Origin: Sternotherus odoratus
Lineage: Eukaryota > Chordata > Testudines > Kinosternidae
Assembly: GCA_032164245.1 (NCBI GenBank)
Contig: JAVMKO010000006.1
Location: 7,393,001 to 7,457,000, forward strand
Direction of reading: 5' to 3'
Length of the DNA stretch: 64,000 bases
Of this stretch, positions 35,942-46,512 are shown piece after piece. The notes beneath the pieces are model-generated. The model was not told the DNA's origin. It ran no database searches and worked only from the letters and a program-made list of their open reading frames with translations. The position numbers and the translations under genes are program-made. How positions within the stretch are numbered: the stretch's first letter is position 1; every line of letters starts with the position of its first letter.

Positions 35942-36586
35942 GGGGGTTCAAAAAAACACAACAACAACGCGACAACAAACAAGGAGGGTCAAGATTAAAA
36001 ACAGCCACCCCCCCCTCCCCACCCCCACCCCCACCCCCCCAAAAAAAAACCCCGAGCCAGCGGCGCCGGCGGCAGCAAACGCGTCTCCACGGCGAACGGC
36101 TCGTCTGGAATTGACTCGCTTCGACTTGTTGACGGGCCCCCGAGTCCCGCACCATCCGAGAGCCGCTATCCGGCAGATCGGCTGGGGCCGGGGGGCTGCT
36201 TCCCAGCGGAACCCGAGGACATGGGGCTGGGGGGGGGGGGTCTCCTCCGCCCCGACGGGTCGCTGATGAGAGGGTGCGGGGGGGGGATCTCCAGGAGCAG
36301 GGATCGCAGGGCAGAGGGGTTACCCCCCCCCAGCCCCAAGTGACTTGGGGGCCCTTGTCTCGTGTCCCTGGAGCTGTCCCTGTGCGGGGGGGCGCCGCTC
36401 CGCCGGGGCCTTCCAGGGGTCTGGAGAAAGGAGACACGCCGGGGCGGCGGCGGGGGGGGGGGGTGACTTGAATGTGGGGTCCCTGCGGAGAGGAGACCGA
36501 GGGGTTGGAAAGTCCCCGGGGGACTGGCACGGGCCAGCCCCGGGACTCCGGGCGCGGGAGGGGGAGAAGGAGAAGGGGCTACTCAC

Positions 36587-36830
36587 TGACAGAAAACAAG
36601 GCATGGGAAAACAGTCCATGGTTCTTGGCAGCCCGTCTGGAGCCAGCGGGTGGAAAAGCGGCGGGGCTCGGGGGCGCTGGGCGGCCGGGGACGGGGGGCT
36701 GCGGAGCGGCTCCGAAACTGACGATTTGAATCCACTGAGCCTGCAAAGCGGACTGGCTCTGTTTTTCTTCCAGCCCCTGAGAGTCACGTGGCCCCAAGTC
36801 ACTCCTCGCCCCGCGTGTCCGTCACAGCCA
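36587..36830 (-). promoter_or_regulatory. BMP4: Candidate BMP4 non-coding 5' exon and proximal promoter
   Basis: A strong donor-like GTGAGT lies at 36581-36586 (minus strand, exon end TTTTCTGTCA), 640 bp upstream of the ATG-exon acceptor. Upstream of it lies less G-run-rich sequence with GATTCAAATCGTCAGTTTCG and a palindromic E-box CACGTG within GGCCACGTGACTC (about 36783-36795). I infer a non-coding first or second exon here. The transcription start cannot be placed. Confidence 0.35.
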
Positions 36831-37344
36831 GGCACCGCCTCCCCCCCCCACACACACACCCCAAAAGGGATGTCCCGCCCCTCCGCCCCTGTCAATCTCC
36901 CTGCTGGAGACACCCCCTCGTGCCAAGGGGCAGCGGGCTGGTCTGGTCCTGAGCTCCCCTGGGTGGGGGCTGGGCCACTCCTGACCTCCTCTGGGTGGGG
37001 GCCGCCCCCCCCCCCCGTCCCGATGGGTCCCATCTGCTCGCTGCGGAGCCCACGGGTGACTTCGGTGGGAGCAGGATCGGGCTTGAACCCGCAGCCCCGG
37101 CTCCGCCTGGCGCCATCCCCGGGGGTCTAGAACCGCAGCGCCCCGCAACCGCCCTCCCAGTCCCACCCCGCAACATCCCCGGGCCAGCCCAGCCCCTCCT
37201 CCCCCCGGCACGCCTGCGGCTACCAACGCGTCGCCGCCTTTGCAGCGAGCTGCGCTCCTGTCACCGAGCCTGGGGGGGGGGGGGGGAGACTCGGGCGCGA
37301 TCGGACTTTCCCGGCGGGTCTCCCCCCTGGAGAAAAGTGTAACT

Positions 37345-37748
37345 AACACACACACAGGGCAACCGTTGGCACACACACGCGCACACACACACGGAGGGCA
37401 ACCCTTGGCACACACACGCACGCACACACACGCGCACACACACACACACACGGAGAGCAACCCTTGGCACACACGCGCGCACACACACCCGGAGGGCAAC
37501 CCTTGGCACACACACACACACCCGGAGGGCAACCCTTGGCGCACACACACACACCTGGAGGGCAACCCTTGGCGCACACACACACACGGAGGGCAACCCT
37601 TGACACACACACACAAAGGGCAACCTTTGGCACACACACACACACATGGAGGGCAACCCTTGGCACACACACACACACATGGAGGGCAACCCTTGGCACA
37701 CACACACACACACAGAGGGCAACCCTTGGCACACACACGCGCACACAC
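37345..37748. repeat. CA-rich minisatellite, part 1 (about 11 units)
   Basis: Units of about 28-38 bp alternate a conserved GGAGGGCAACCCTTGG block with (CA)n, some with CGCG steps (CACGCGCGCAC). The block is near-palindromic. The (CA/CG)n parts can adopt Z-DNA. Open frames here give HTHT or CVCV strings and are not genes. The array continues after the LTR at 38388. Confidence 0.95.
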
Positions 37749-38387
37749 TGTGGCAGGGTGGGCTTGACCCAGCCTGCCGCCCCTTTAAGAGGGAGCAGAA
37801 GCCCTCTGCAAACCTCCCTTGCAGGAAGGCTAATTAGCCACCTGGCTTGCAGGCCAATCAACCTGGATGGGTTGCACCTGGCAGCCTCCTCTGGGGGTAT
37901 AAGGCTGCCAGGAAGGAAGCCCAGGGTGGTGGTGGTTTGAGCTATTCAGAGCCGTATGTTAAAGCTATTCCGAGCTGTATGTTAAAGCTATTCCGAGCTG
38001 TATGTTAAAGCTATTCCGAGCTGTTTAATACTCACTCTGCGGATGCAGTTGGGGAGGAGGTCCCAACCGGGGGCAGTGGACTCAGCCTCCCCCTGTAGCT
38101 GTTTATAGCTGTATATTTAGAGCTATTCAGAGCTGTATGTTATGAGCTAATCAGAGCTGTGTTGGTATTAGAGCTGAACTATATAGAGTTTGTAAAGCTG
38201 GAAACTGTAGAGCTACTTAGAGCTGTAAACTGTAGAGTTTGATAGAGTTGTAAACTGGAAGCTTGAATTGTATAAAACTGTATATATTGGTGGTGGGTCC
38301 TGCACTGTGTATTAAAGAGCACTGTTTGGAGCAAAAGAAGGGTTTCCTGCCTGTTCCTGAGGAGGGGTGAGAAGGCGATCTGTCACA
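37749..38387 (+). mobile_element. Solo LTR (639 bp) inside the CA minisatellite
   Basis: It begins TGTGGCAGGG and ends CTGTCACA, so the terminal 8-mers are inverted repeats with one mismatch. A TATA box (GGTATAAGG, about 37896-37904) and a poly(A) signal ATTAAA (38311-38316) are in LTR order. About three tandem copies of AAAGCTATTCCGAGCTGTAT lie at about 37963-38024. The array on both sides reads ACACAC, so a target duplication is likely but cannot be measured in simple repeat. No internal retroviral region remains, the usual product of LTR-LTR recombination. Confidence 0.8.
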
Positions 38388-38457
38388 ACACACACGGAGG
38401 GCAGCCCTTGGCACACACACACACACGAAGGGCAACCCTTGGCACACGGACACACAG

Positions 38458-38495
<38 letters not shown>

Positions 38496-38725
38496 GAAGG
38501 GCAACCCTTGGCACACACACACATGGAGGGCAACCCTTGGCACACACACGCGCACACACACCGGGAGGGCAACCTTTGGCACACACACACACGGAGGGCA
38601 ACCCTTGGCGCACACACACACACGGAGGGCAACCCTTGGCGCACACACGCGCACACACACACGGAGGGCAACCCTTGGCACACACACACGCGCACACACA
38701 CACACGGAGGGCAATCCTTGGTGCA

Positions 38726-38747
<22 letters not shown>
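38388..38747. repeat. CA-rich minisatellite, part 2 (about 9 units)
   Basis: Continuation of the array interrupted by the LTR, with the same GGAGGGCAACCCTTGG block and (CA)n or (CG/CA)n spacers. The longest pure CA tract here is about 30 bp, ending at about 38747. Confidence 0.95.
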
Positions 38748-38756
<9 letters not shown>

Positions 38757-38849
38757 CAACGGAAGGAGTTTCGAATAGGGCAGGGGCCTGGCTGGCCGGG
38801 GCTAGAGCTCCTGCCTGAGTTCAACAACACAACGACTAAAAACAACACA

Positions 38850-40100
38850 ACCCAAAGAATAGCCCTCGAGGCGTGGTCAATTCCATCCAACCCGGGAGAA
38901 AACGCACCGTGCTCCCCTAAGGCCGAGCCGCCCCCCGAGGCACCGGGCGCTGGGGAAGCCCCCCGAGCTCCCAGGAGCGAGTCCGATCTGAACTCGCCTT
39001 GGGAACCCGCCCCTCCGCCGCCCCCCCGCCTTGGCATGGGTGGGCCCGGGCCATTATCCCCGCCCCGGGCGGGCCGTGCGAGTCACGCCCCAGAACTCGG
39101 ATGGCTCAGGTAGTTGACCGGCGCACTGGGCCGCGGGACGCCGTCGTCGGGAAGGGCCGATGGAAACTCAGGACACGGTGTGGAGTCAACACCTCCCCCC
39201 AGCGCCCGGGAAACGGGGCCGCGCTCAGCCGCTAGTTCATCGGGGCGGGGGCGGGAGATCCAGCTAGTCCGCGCCAGGGCAGAGAGACACCCCCACCCAT
39301 CCGCGCCTGGGACCGACCCCGTCCTCCTCTCCCGCCCACTGCCCCCTTCTCCTGGTGTATTTCACCCGCCCCCCCTTGGGTCGCGTTACGGGTCCCTTTG
39401 GAGAGGGGACAGTGCCGAGGAGATGCGGGGTGGGGGAAAGGGACCGTCCCCGTTTTAAAACCAACCCCCGGCTCGTGCAAAAGGCGTGGGGGGGGGTTAT
39501 CCCGGAGTAAGTCCGCGATCGGAGGGGGACAGGTCAATCCCCCGCTTGGCCAAGGTCTGGAAGGCAGGTGCCCTGGTGAGGGGCGGGTTAAAACCTGGAG
39601 CTTGTTACCTGCGGAGGAGGGGGAAATGCCCCCTCCCCGCCCCAATCTGTCTAAGGCACCGGGACTGGCCCACAACCCACCCACGATCAGATCCAAGCAT
39701 CTCTCCCCGCCCGTCCCCCATCGGTCCCTGCCCCGCACCCGGAGACGCACAGCTGAAATCCTGGGGGGTGTCGCCCAGCGCAGAGCCGCCCCCTCGGCCA
39801 ACAGCTGGGCCCAGGGGTCACCTGCCCCCCTCTGGGGAGGAGCCAAGAATGTCCGGTCGAGGGGTTGATCGCCCCAAGGCATATGCGGGGGGGGGGGGGG
39901 GGGCACGCAGATGACACTGGGCGCCCCCAAGGATCACTCCTGACGCTGCCCTCGGAAGTGAACCTGGGGAGTCGCCTCTCCCTGCACCGGGGAAGGCGGA
40001 GTGTGGGAAGGAAAAGCAGCCACACTGGGATGGAGAAAGATCTGGTCCGTTCCCCACACTCCTCCCACCAGATGGGTAAAGAGACCCGATTTTCCCCCAG
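38850..40100. promoter_or_regulatory. Second CpG-rich block upstream of BMP4
   Basis: CpG-dense, G-run-rich DNA with a run of 17 G at 39887-39903. It lies about 2.9-4.2 kb upstream of the BMP4 start codon (minus-strand sense), beyond the CA array. No exon is recognised, so it may be a distal part of the same island or a separate regulatory block. Confidence 0.5.
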
Positions 40101-40213
40101 CCCAGAGTCAGGGATGGGGAGCACCGCCCGGGGGGTGACAGGGCAGGCAGTGCTGTGACAGTCTCTTACTACAGATCCATGCCCTCCCATGATCCTTGGC
40201 TCACTTTAGCAAT

Positions 40214-40809
40214 CTAGGGAGGTGGGCAAACTACAGCCCAGAGGCTGCGACCGGCTCTTCAGGCATCTTAATCTGTCCCTCAAGCTCCAGCCCCGGAGCG
40301 GGGTCAGGGGCTTGCCCCACTCTCCGCACTGCTCCCGGAAGCAGCACCCCGTCGCCCCTCCACGTACACGGAGGAATAGCCAGGGAGCTCTGCACACTGT
40401 CCCCCTCCCCCGCAGCTCCCATTGGCCAGCAACCATGGTCAATGGGAGCTGCAGGGGAAGCGCCTGTGGATGGGGCAGAGCCGCCTGGCCGCACCTCCAC
40501 ATAGGAGCCGGATGGGAGACATGCTGCTGCTTCTGGGAGGTTCTTGAGGTAAGCGCTGCCCGAAACCTGCACCCCCTGACTCCCTCCCACACCACCAGCC
40601 CTGATTCCCTGATTCCCCTCCTGCCCTCCAAGTCCCTTGGTACCAGCTCGGAGCACCCTCCTCCATCCCAACCGCACCCCAGAACCTGCACCCCCAGCCG
40701 GAGCCCTCACCCCCTTCTGCATCCCAACCCCCGAGTTCATGAGCATTCCTGGCCCACCTATTTCCATACCCAGATGTGGCCCTCGGGCCAAAACATTTGC
40801 CCACCCCAG
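40214..40809. mobile_element. hAT-like MITE, GC-rich (596 bp)
   Basis: Inverted termini CTAGGGAGGTGGGCAAACT and ATTTGCCCACCCCAG. The interior includes a palindromic CCCATTGGCC / GACCATGG...CAATGGGAG section. No convincing flanking 8-bp duplication was found, so boundaries may be off by a few bases. Non-coding; overlapping open frames are compositional. Confidence 0.55.
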
Positions 40810-42248
40810 CGCTAAGTGCTAATCCCAGCCCCGAGGGGACACCACCGGCAGCAGCACCCTCCATCCTTGGTAAACCCACTTTGCCTGGGTATTCGCCAGA
40901 GCCAGCTTCAGAAGTTATTGTCCTCTCTCCCACTCTTCTCTGCCTTTCCCCCTCCCGCTCCCACCGCTCTCCCCCTCCAGGGACCAGGCTAACCCACACC
41001 AGCAAGCAACTCCTGGGAGCCCCCATCAGCCCCCTGCGAGGCTGTCGCTCACTCCCCCCGCGGCCGGGCTGGGCTAGCAGCCCACATGCAGCGGCAATCG
41101 GCAGCAAGCACAGACTCCCTGGCACTGATTGGTGTCCGCTTCAGACACAGGTATACAGAGACGACCCTGATCACGGGATCCCCCCCCGATGGACGGCTGG
41201 ACCGCGGGATGAACCCACCCCCCAGAGTTCAACCCCCGGTCCAAACGTTCCTGCAGAGTGGGTGGCTGAGATCTGGGGCAGATATGCCAACCCCCCTGGG
41301 GGGAAAACTCCAAAACTGGGCTTGGTTTTGGCTTGATTGGCTTGTGAGTTGCTTGTCAGCTAGTTTTTGGCTTGTCGCTTGTTTGGCTGGCTGCTTGCTG
41401 TAGCTTGTTGCTTCTTTTCTTTGATCGGCTCCCGGCAAGCAGGGGCAAGGTGGGGAGAGAATCAGGGGTGCCCAGCAGGCCCCCCCATCCCAGCCTGCAG
41501 GGGGGATCTAGTCACGTAGAGGGTTGGGGTTCTTAGGGACTGGCTTGTTCTGAAATGGGATAAGCTTGATTTTTGGCTTATTGTGAAATCTGGGGGAGGA
41601 AGGGCTTATTTTCCGCATGTTGGCAACTGTGATGGTGGGGGGTTGGCTCACCATAGACATAGGCCGGTGGCTGGTCAGATCCAGCCTTCCCCAGACTTCA
41701 AGGCAGTTCCCATATGAGATTTTGGGTCAGACCCAGCTGTACTTGCACCAGGGCTTTGCCTCCAGTCATCTCGGTGGTAGTGCCCCCCCCGGCAGGAGCA
41801 GGTGATGATCAACGCAGCTTTCAAAAGGCAGGTCTACACTGATGAGAGGAGGGTGTAGAGTACAGGCACGCACCCCCTGCAAGCGCGGGGATGAACAGCA
41901 GGGTAGACAGCGAGGCGTTGCTGAGGGGAGCGCCACACGCCTGAACCCTGGATTATGCACCCGACCTGGCTCTCTACTTACCCAAGCAGGGCCTCCCATG
42001 TCTACACAGCAGCGCAGTGTCCTGCTGACGGGGTTGTTCATTGCCGCACGTGTAGGGCCTGCACTCCATAGGCAGCCACAAGTCTCCCTGAGTGATGGGA
42101 CCTCCACATACGTAGAGAAAAAAGCAGGCTGGACAGCCACGTCAGAAACAAAGGAAACGCCACCCACCCCGTTCTCTCAGACACTGTCCCCTCCTTATAA
42201 TTCAGCGCTATCCCCAAGCCCTGGCTTTGTGTTGAGGAACATGCACTA
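40810..42248. other. Gene-free stretch
   Basis: Contains a tract at about 41320-41425 rich in GGCTTG/GCTTGT words, probably a decayed repeat. Nothing else recognisable. Opposed open frames at 40776-41438 and 41766-42249 lack any domain. Confidence 0.3.
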
Positions 42249-42370
42249 ACAGGGTGACCAGACAGCAAGTGTGAAAAACCGGGACAAGGGGTGGGGGGTA
42301 ATAGGTGCCTATATAAGACAAATCCCAATAGCAGGACCGTCCCTAGACAATCAGGACTTCCGGTGACCCT
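42249..42370 (+). mobile_element. AGGGTGACC MITE, copy 2 (122 bp) with 8-bp target duplication
   Basis: Termini ACAGGGTGACCAGACAGC and CCGGTGACCCT. Exact direct repeats ATGCACTA flank it (42241-42248 and 42371-42378). An 8-bp duplication is the hallmark of hAT transposition, which assigns the family also found at 30949 and 58970. Confidence 0.85.
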
Positions 42371-42378
42371 ATGCACTA

Positions 42379-44398
42379 TCCGGTTCTAGCCAAAGATCGA
42401 AAGCCGAAAGAGACAGCTATAGCTGTCCGTGGATGATTTCATCTCCAGGTTCTTTCCTCCTGTTACTTCCAGTTAGCCCCAAAACTGGCTCCAGGGTCCT
42501 CGTTCCGCCCTCTTGTATTGCAGCCGTCGCTTGGCACAGTCTCACTCAGCCGTTTCACACACCAAGACTTAGCATTGAAGGCAGTGGGAAATTTGCTGCA
42601 CGGCAGTCCAGGACCTGACCCTACGGTTTCAGATACGTAGGAGGACTTTGGCCTTCAATGCTACAGAACCACCTAGAGTCCATAAGATAACACAACCCGG
42701 AACAAACTCAGAAATGGCAACTGTAAAATCAACACATCCAAGAGACCACCATGTCACTGTGCCCCAGATATTTATGGAGTCTGAGCTCAGGATGTGATGG
42801 TATATACCACCTCTGTAGTAATACTACAGAACTAGGATAGCGTTGCTTTTTAGTTTCATTTTGTATTCCTATTTATTCCATTTTCTTTAGCCCATTCATG
42901 GCCCATGCATTACAAATGTCCACGGATATCACTGAAAGTACGTGTGTGGACAAAGAGTAGTGCTTACATTGAAATACCCAGTATATATTTAAAAGAAACC
43001 TCTTTTTAACAAATTATTTGATCTCAGAACACATCAAAGCTGGTAAAATACCACCCTAACCATTTCAAATGTGTCATACTGTACATTACTCATAGCAGGG
43101 GGAAACCATCTGAAAAGCAACTACCGTGCATCTCATTAAAGTTAAATAATGTTTTCATTGAAAATGTTCCAGTCTATAAACAAAGGCTATTCGAGTGCCT
43201 ATATAATTCTGCTTTTAAAACAGTTCTCTGGATTTGTAAAAGAACCTGACTCAACTTCCGTGGTACAAGCAAACAAATCTACAATGAATTAATTTTATTC
43301 TGCTTGTCCAAATATCCCGCTGAGATTTTATATAACTAATACACAATGTCCATGTTTAGTGGAAACATTTGTCAGTGTTACCAGTTTAATCCCTTTCCGT
43401 AGCACCTAGTATCTTTCGCTAGTGAACTGGCCTTTTAAAGGTTTCCGAGTAGCAGCCGTGTTAGTCTGTATCCGCAAAAAAGTTCTTTTGGCCTGTTAAA
43501 GTGAAATGCAAAGCATTTCACTTATGCCATTCAGATAAACCATGCAACTGAGAGGGGACAGTCGGGGACAGAAATCCAGTAGAGGAGGGTGTGGTTTAGG
43601 TTCTTGTCTCTGAAACTTGAGGAAGTCTGGGGGTGTTTCAGTGGCTTATTGGTTATTAAAAAGAGTTAGTCATGGAGGAAAACTGTGCTGTTTAGCTTAG
43701 CATTTATTCCCTAAGATGTAAATACATAAGTCCCAAACCACAACAGAAATAACCACTGATGGAAATAGTGTACCGTTTACTTTGGGGACTGAAATATATT
43801 CCTACAGAGATTGTATTTCCTTACACCCATGGAGGCAAATTCATCCCTGCTGTAGCGCCCGCTGAAGGCAACAGAGTTACACAAGGGATGAATCTGGCCC
43901 ATGCTTCCTAAGCAGCCAAGGGTGATATACAGTCAAACCGAAACAGGGAATGTCAAAATGCAGCTAAAAATAAAAGTTAGGAAGGTCAGGAAAGCAAACC
44001 TTGCTTAATTCAGAGTCACAGCTACCTTGTGTACTTTAGTGATCCACCAAATCTAAAACAGGAGCTGCTTCATCTAGGTCATGCAAATTGCACGCACGCT
44101 TCAGAGGGGTGCAAGTCTCACATATTTGACTGAGGTTCCTGTCTGGAATTTCAGCCTCAGTTGTGCTGGAGATTCTGCAGACAGTATTTTCCTCTCTGAC
44201 CTCAGTGAACTGCCTTCTGAGGGGCACCTGCACATAGACGCACTGTGCAGCAAGACTGACGGCGGTGTTTGGAGCGGCGCCCGTACAGACGGAGCTCTCC
44301 AGGGAAAAGAGAGGAATTCCCACCAATACACCCCCCGACTCTGGAGAAAGGCACTGCCTGAAAATACTAAGATCCCTCAGTGACTGACGACGGACTTA
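42379..44398. other. Gene-free stretch
   Basis: AT-rich DNA without a recognised gene. A repeat fragment at 43439-43483 is listed separately. The section at about 42890-43430 is free of obvious repeats. Confidence 0.3.
43439..43483 (+). repeat. Fragment of an abundant turtle repeat
   Basis: The phrase GAGTAGCAGCCGTGTTAGTC followed by TGTATCCGCAAAAAAG matches the start of a repeat common in turtle genomes. Its head resembles that of the TTATTGGACCAAC repeat family (AGCCATGTTGGTCCC). Only about 45 bp remain. Confidence 0.5.
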
Positions 44399-44673
44399 GG
44401 CCTGGTCTACACTGAGGCAGTGGGTGTCGACCTAAGATACGTAGCTGAAGTCGAAGTATCTTAGATTGACTTACCTGGGCGTCCTCACAGCGGTGAGTCG
44501 ACCACTGCTGCTTCCCCTTCGACTCCACTCCCGCCTCTCGTGGAGGTGGAGTTCAGGAGTCGACAGGGAGCACAATCAGGGATCGATTTATCGCGTCTAC
44601 ACTAGATGCAATAAATCGATCCCCGATAGATCGATCACTTCCCGCCGATCTGGCGGGTAGTGTAGATGTACCC
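44399..44673 (+). mobile_element. Harbinger-like MITE, copy D (275 bp)
   Basis: It starts GGCCTGGTCTACACTGAGG and ends GTGTAGATGTACCC, with exact TTA duplications (44396-44398 and 44674-44676). The core palindrome GGGATCGATTTATCG / AATAAATCGATCCCC is intact. Confidence 0.85.
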
Positions 44674-45194
44674 TTAGATTCGGTGCAGTGCCGCATGCTA
44701 CCTATGATTTCATTGCTGCCCACAGAGTCCACCAGTTGAGAACTTTTGTCGACTTTCCTTTTTCAATCTGTAGAGAAGCCCCAAAAGAAAAAAAATGATC
44801 CTTTGCCCTCGTGATCCTGGATATTTGCACAGGACTCCTTTCTGAGAAAATCCCAGCCCTGGTTTTTAGGCATAGCTGGCCTGATTTGACATCAGTTGGA
44901 GCTGTGGATGCTCCATTCCCCTGAAAAAATCTATCCAGCTCTGCTCTAAGGCAACGCTTTCCCCGAATGGCAGCATTTCAGAAGATGCCTCTGGACTCAG
45001 GCAGAAAGACCTTCCCAAACCAGTTCTGGCATCCCTTGTTATTTTTAGAGCAGCTGCACCTTTTTGGACTCTGACGTTTGCAAACCATCTACCTTGTGCA
45101 AAACTTGTCCCACCAGATTTATGCCTGAGCAGAAACAAGCTTAAAAATAAAATCAAACAAAATAAAATAAAGTCACGTCACAGATGTTTTAAGG

Positions 45195-45520
45195 GCCTGT
45201 GCTAGGCACCAACTTTTGTTTTTGCCCGTGGGTGCTCTTCTCTGTCCCCTCCCCTTGTGCAAGCAGCCGGTGGGGCCTCGGAGCAGAGCCTCCAGGGGAA
45301 GAAGCCAAGCGGGGGCGGGGCCTCAGGAGGCGGGGGGTGGAGGCCGCGCAGGGGCGGGGCCTTTGCGGCGGAACGTACGCAAAGCAGAGGGCATGGCCAC
45401 TCCTGGCACTGGGGCCCATTAAAGATTAATCTGAACCTGCAGATGTTAAGCACCCCTTATTTTTTTTCAGTAGGTGCTTGATCCCCAGAGCACCCCAAGA
45501 GTCGACGTCTATGGTTAGAG
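45195..45520. repeat. Probable interspersed repeat, GC-rich
   Basis: A segment with GGGCGGGGCC repeated three times (for example at 45312 and 45351), bounded by GCTAGGCACCAACTTTTG and GAGCACCCCAAGAGTCGACG. It resembles a common turtle repeat, but I cannot define its ends or class. Overlapping frames in all phases follow from composition. Confidence 0.35.
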
Positions 45521-45830
45521 GAACAGACGCCTGTCAGGGACCAAGTTGGAATCATTGTCTTTTTCTTTGTCACTGGGTGAGCTTGTCAATTAAAACAAAA
45601 GGAACTGAAAGAACAACTCCAGCTCATAATTAGAGACTAGACCTCAATACGCAAGAGGAAATGTACAGGCTTGAATGGCAAGTGGGATCTAAGGAACAAC
45701 TCGCTGCTTTAGTCAATATTCTTCTGAACTTTCTAAAGCCGGCATAGCTCCCAAGTACGGGGTGTGACAAATTTAAAAAGAAACTCGGACAGGGACCTGA
45801 TTCTGAGCCTACTTTGGTTTTATAGTAAAA

Positions 45831-46512
45831 CTAGTGTAAAAGCCCGTGTACACGGGCCAAGGTGCTTAATGAAGGAAATTTTCAGATTATTAATATATAT
45901 TAAGTGGTATATTGTAATTATATTTATTTAAAGTATATTTCTTTGAAAACAATATTTTCTGTAAAAATTTTATCACTGTTAGGCAATATATTTCCTTGCT
46001 TGGGACCCTGAAGTATTTTAATTTTGACATCAGATGAAGTATGAACTCGAGACATTGCAACATAAAGTTGTCCGTGATTGAACACAGGCTCTGGAAAGAA
46101 TATTTGTTTATGATTTTTTTCCCTTTCAAGGGCTCTTTCTGCGTCTGTCATATTTTTTCTACGGGCTGCAGAATGCGATCGTTGCATGTCCCTTTGGAGA
46201 GCTGTTTCATGAGGTGTCATATTGGCCCTATTTTTTCGTTTGTTTGCAGTATTCCTTTCACGTTGAATAGCCCTTTGTTGCTCAGTCATATTTTTCCGAC
46301 GTATACGTTGAGCCTCAATTCTTCGGCGTTTAACATTTTGTGCATGTTCATGTGTTAAAAATCTCTAGGAGGCATTGTGAAGGAGTGGTGGCGCACGTGC
46401 AGCGGCCATTTTGTGCTGCCGAACTAGAAATCCCAGCATGCTATTTGTCCGGGCCATCTCTGCTGCGCATGATGGTTTCGGACAAACATCCTCTGACCTT
46501 TTATTATATAGA
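45831..46512 (-). mobile_element. Non-autonomous Helitron (682 bp)
   Basis: On the minus strand the element starts TCTATATAATAAAAGG (from 46512), a Helitron-type 5' end beginning with TC. It ends with a perfect 16-bp palindrome GCCCGTGTACACGGGC (45842-45857), then TTTTACA and CTAG (45834-45831), followed by host T. A hairpin about 7-12 nt before a terminal CTRR is the defining Helitron 3' structure, and the lack of terminal inverted repeats fits too. The 5' flanking base is T rather than the usual A. It contains a broken internal protein fragment, listed separately. Confidence 0.8.
45924..46375 (-). pseudogene. Helitron Rep/helicase fragment, internally deleted
   Basis: Starts with MPPRDF at 46375. 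A frame break follows near 46355, and an open frame resumes to 45924. The first part is rich in Arg, Gln and Glu, with repeated RRKNMT-like segments, as in the N-terminus of many Helitron proteins. It then jumps directly to HGQLYVAMSRVHTSSDVKI, which matches helicase motif VI of the Pif1-type C-terminal domain. The Rep nuclease and most of the helicase are missing, so the element was produced by internal deletion of a larger Helitron and cannot move itself. Confidence 0.7.

Larger units (their letters stand above)
32000..37300. promoter_or_regulatory. CpG island / G-C homopolymer-dense block around BMP4
   Basis: GC content and CpG frequency rise sharply near 32.0 kb and stay high through BMP4 to about 37.3 kb, then resume at 38.9-40.1 kb. 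It contains many G or C runs of ten or more (for example near 32167, 32440, 32463, 32561 and 37274), which could form G-quadruplexes on either strand. A CpG island over the promoter and first exons is usual for BMP4. Its extension about 1.7 kb beyond the poly(A) signal on the downstream side is less expected. Long open frames inside it (such as 32246-33223 minus) follow from lack of A/T, not coding. Confidence 0.7.

Noticed and set aside
36822..37940. Cys/Val- or His/Thr-repeat frames as toxin-like or metal-binding proteins
   Set aside because: They translate the (CA)n minisatellite; the same holds for 38217-39037.
45924..46289. Intact gene for a basic DNA-binding protein
   Set aside because: The frame lies within Helitron termini, lacks most of the helicase and the Rep domain, and has a frame break near its start. 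It is a transposon remnant.
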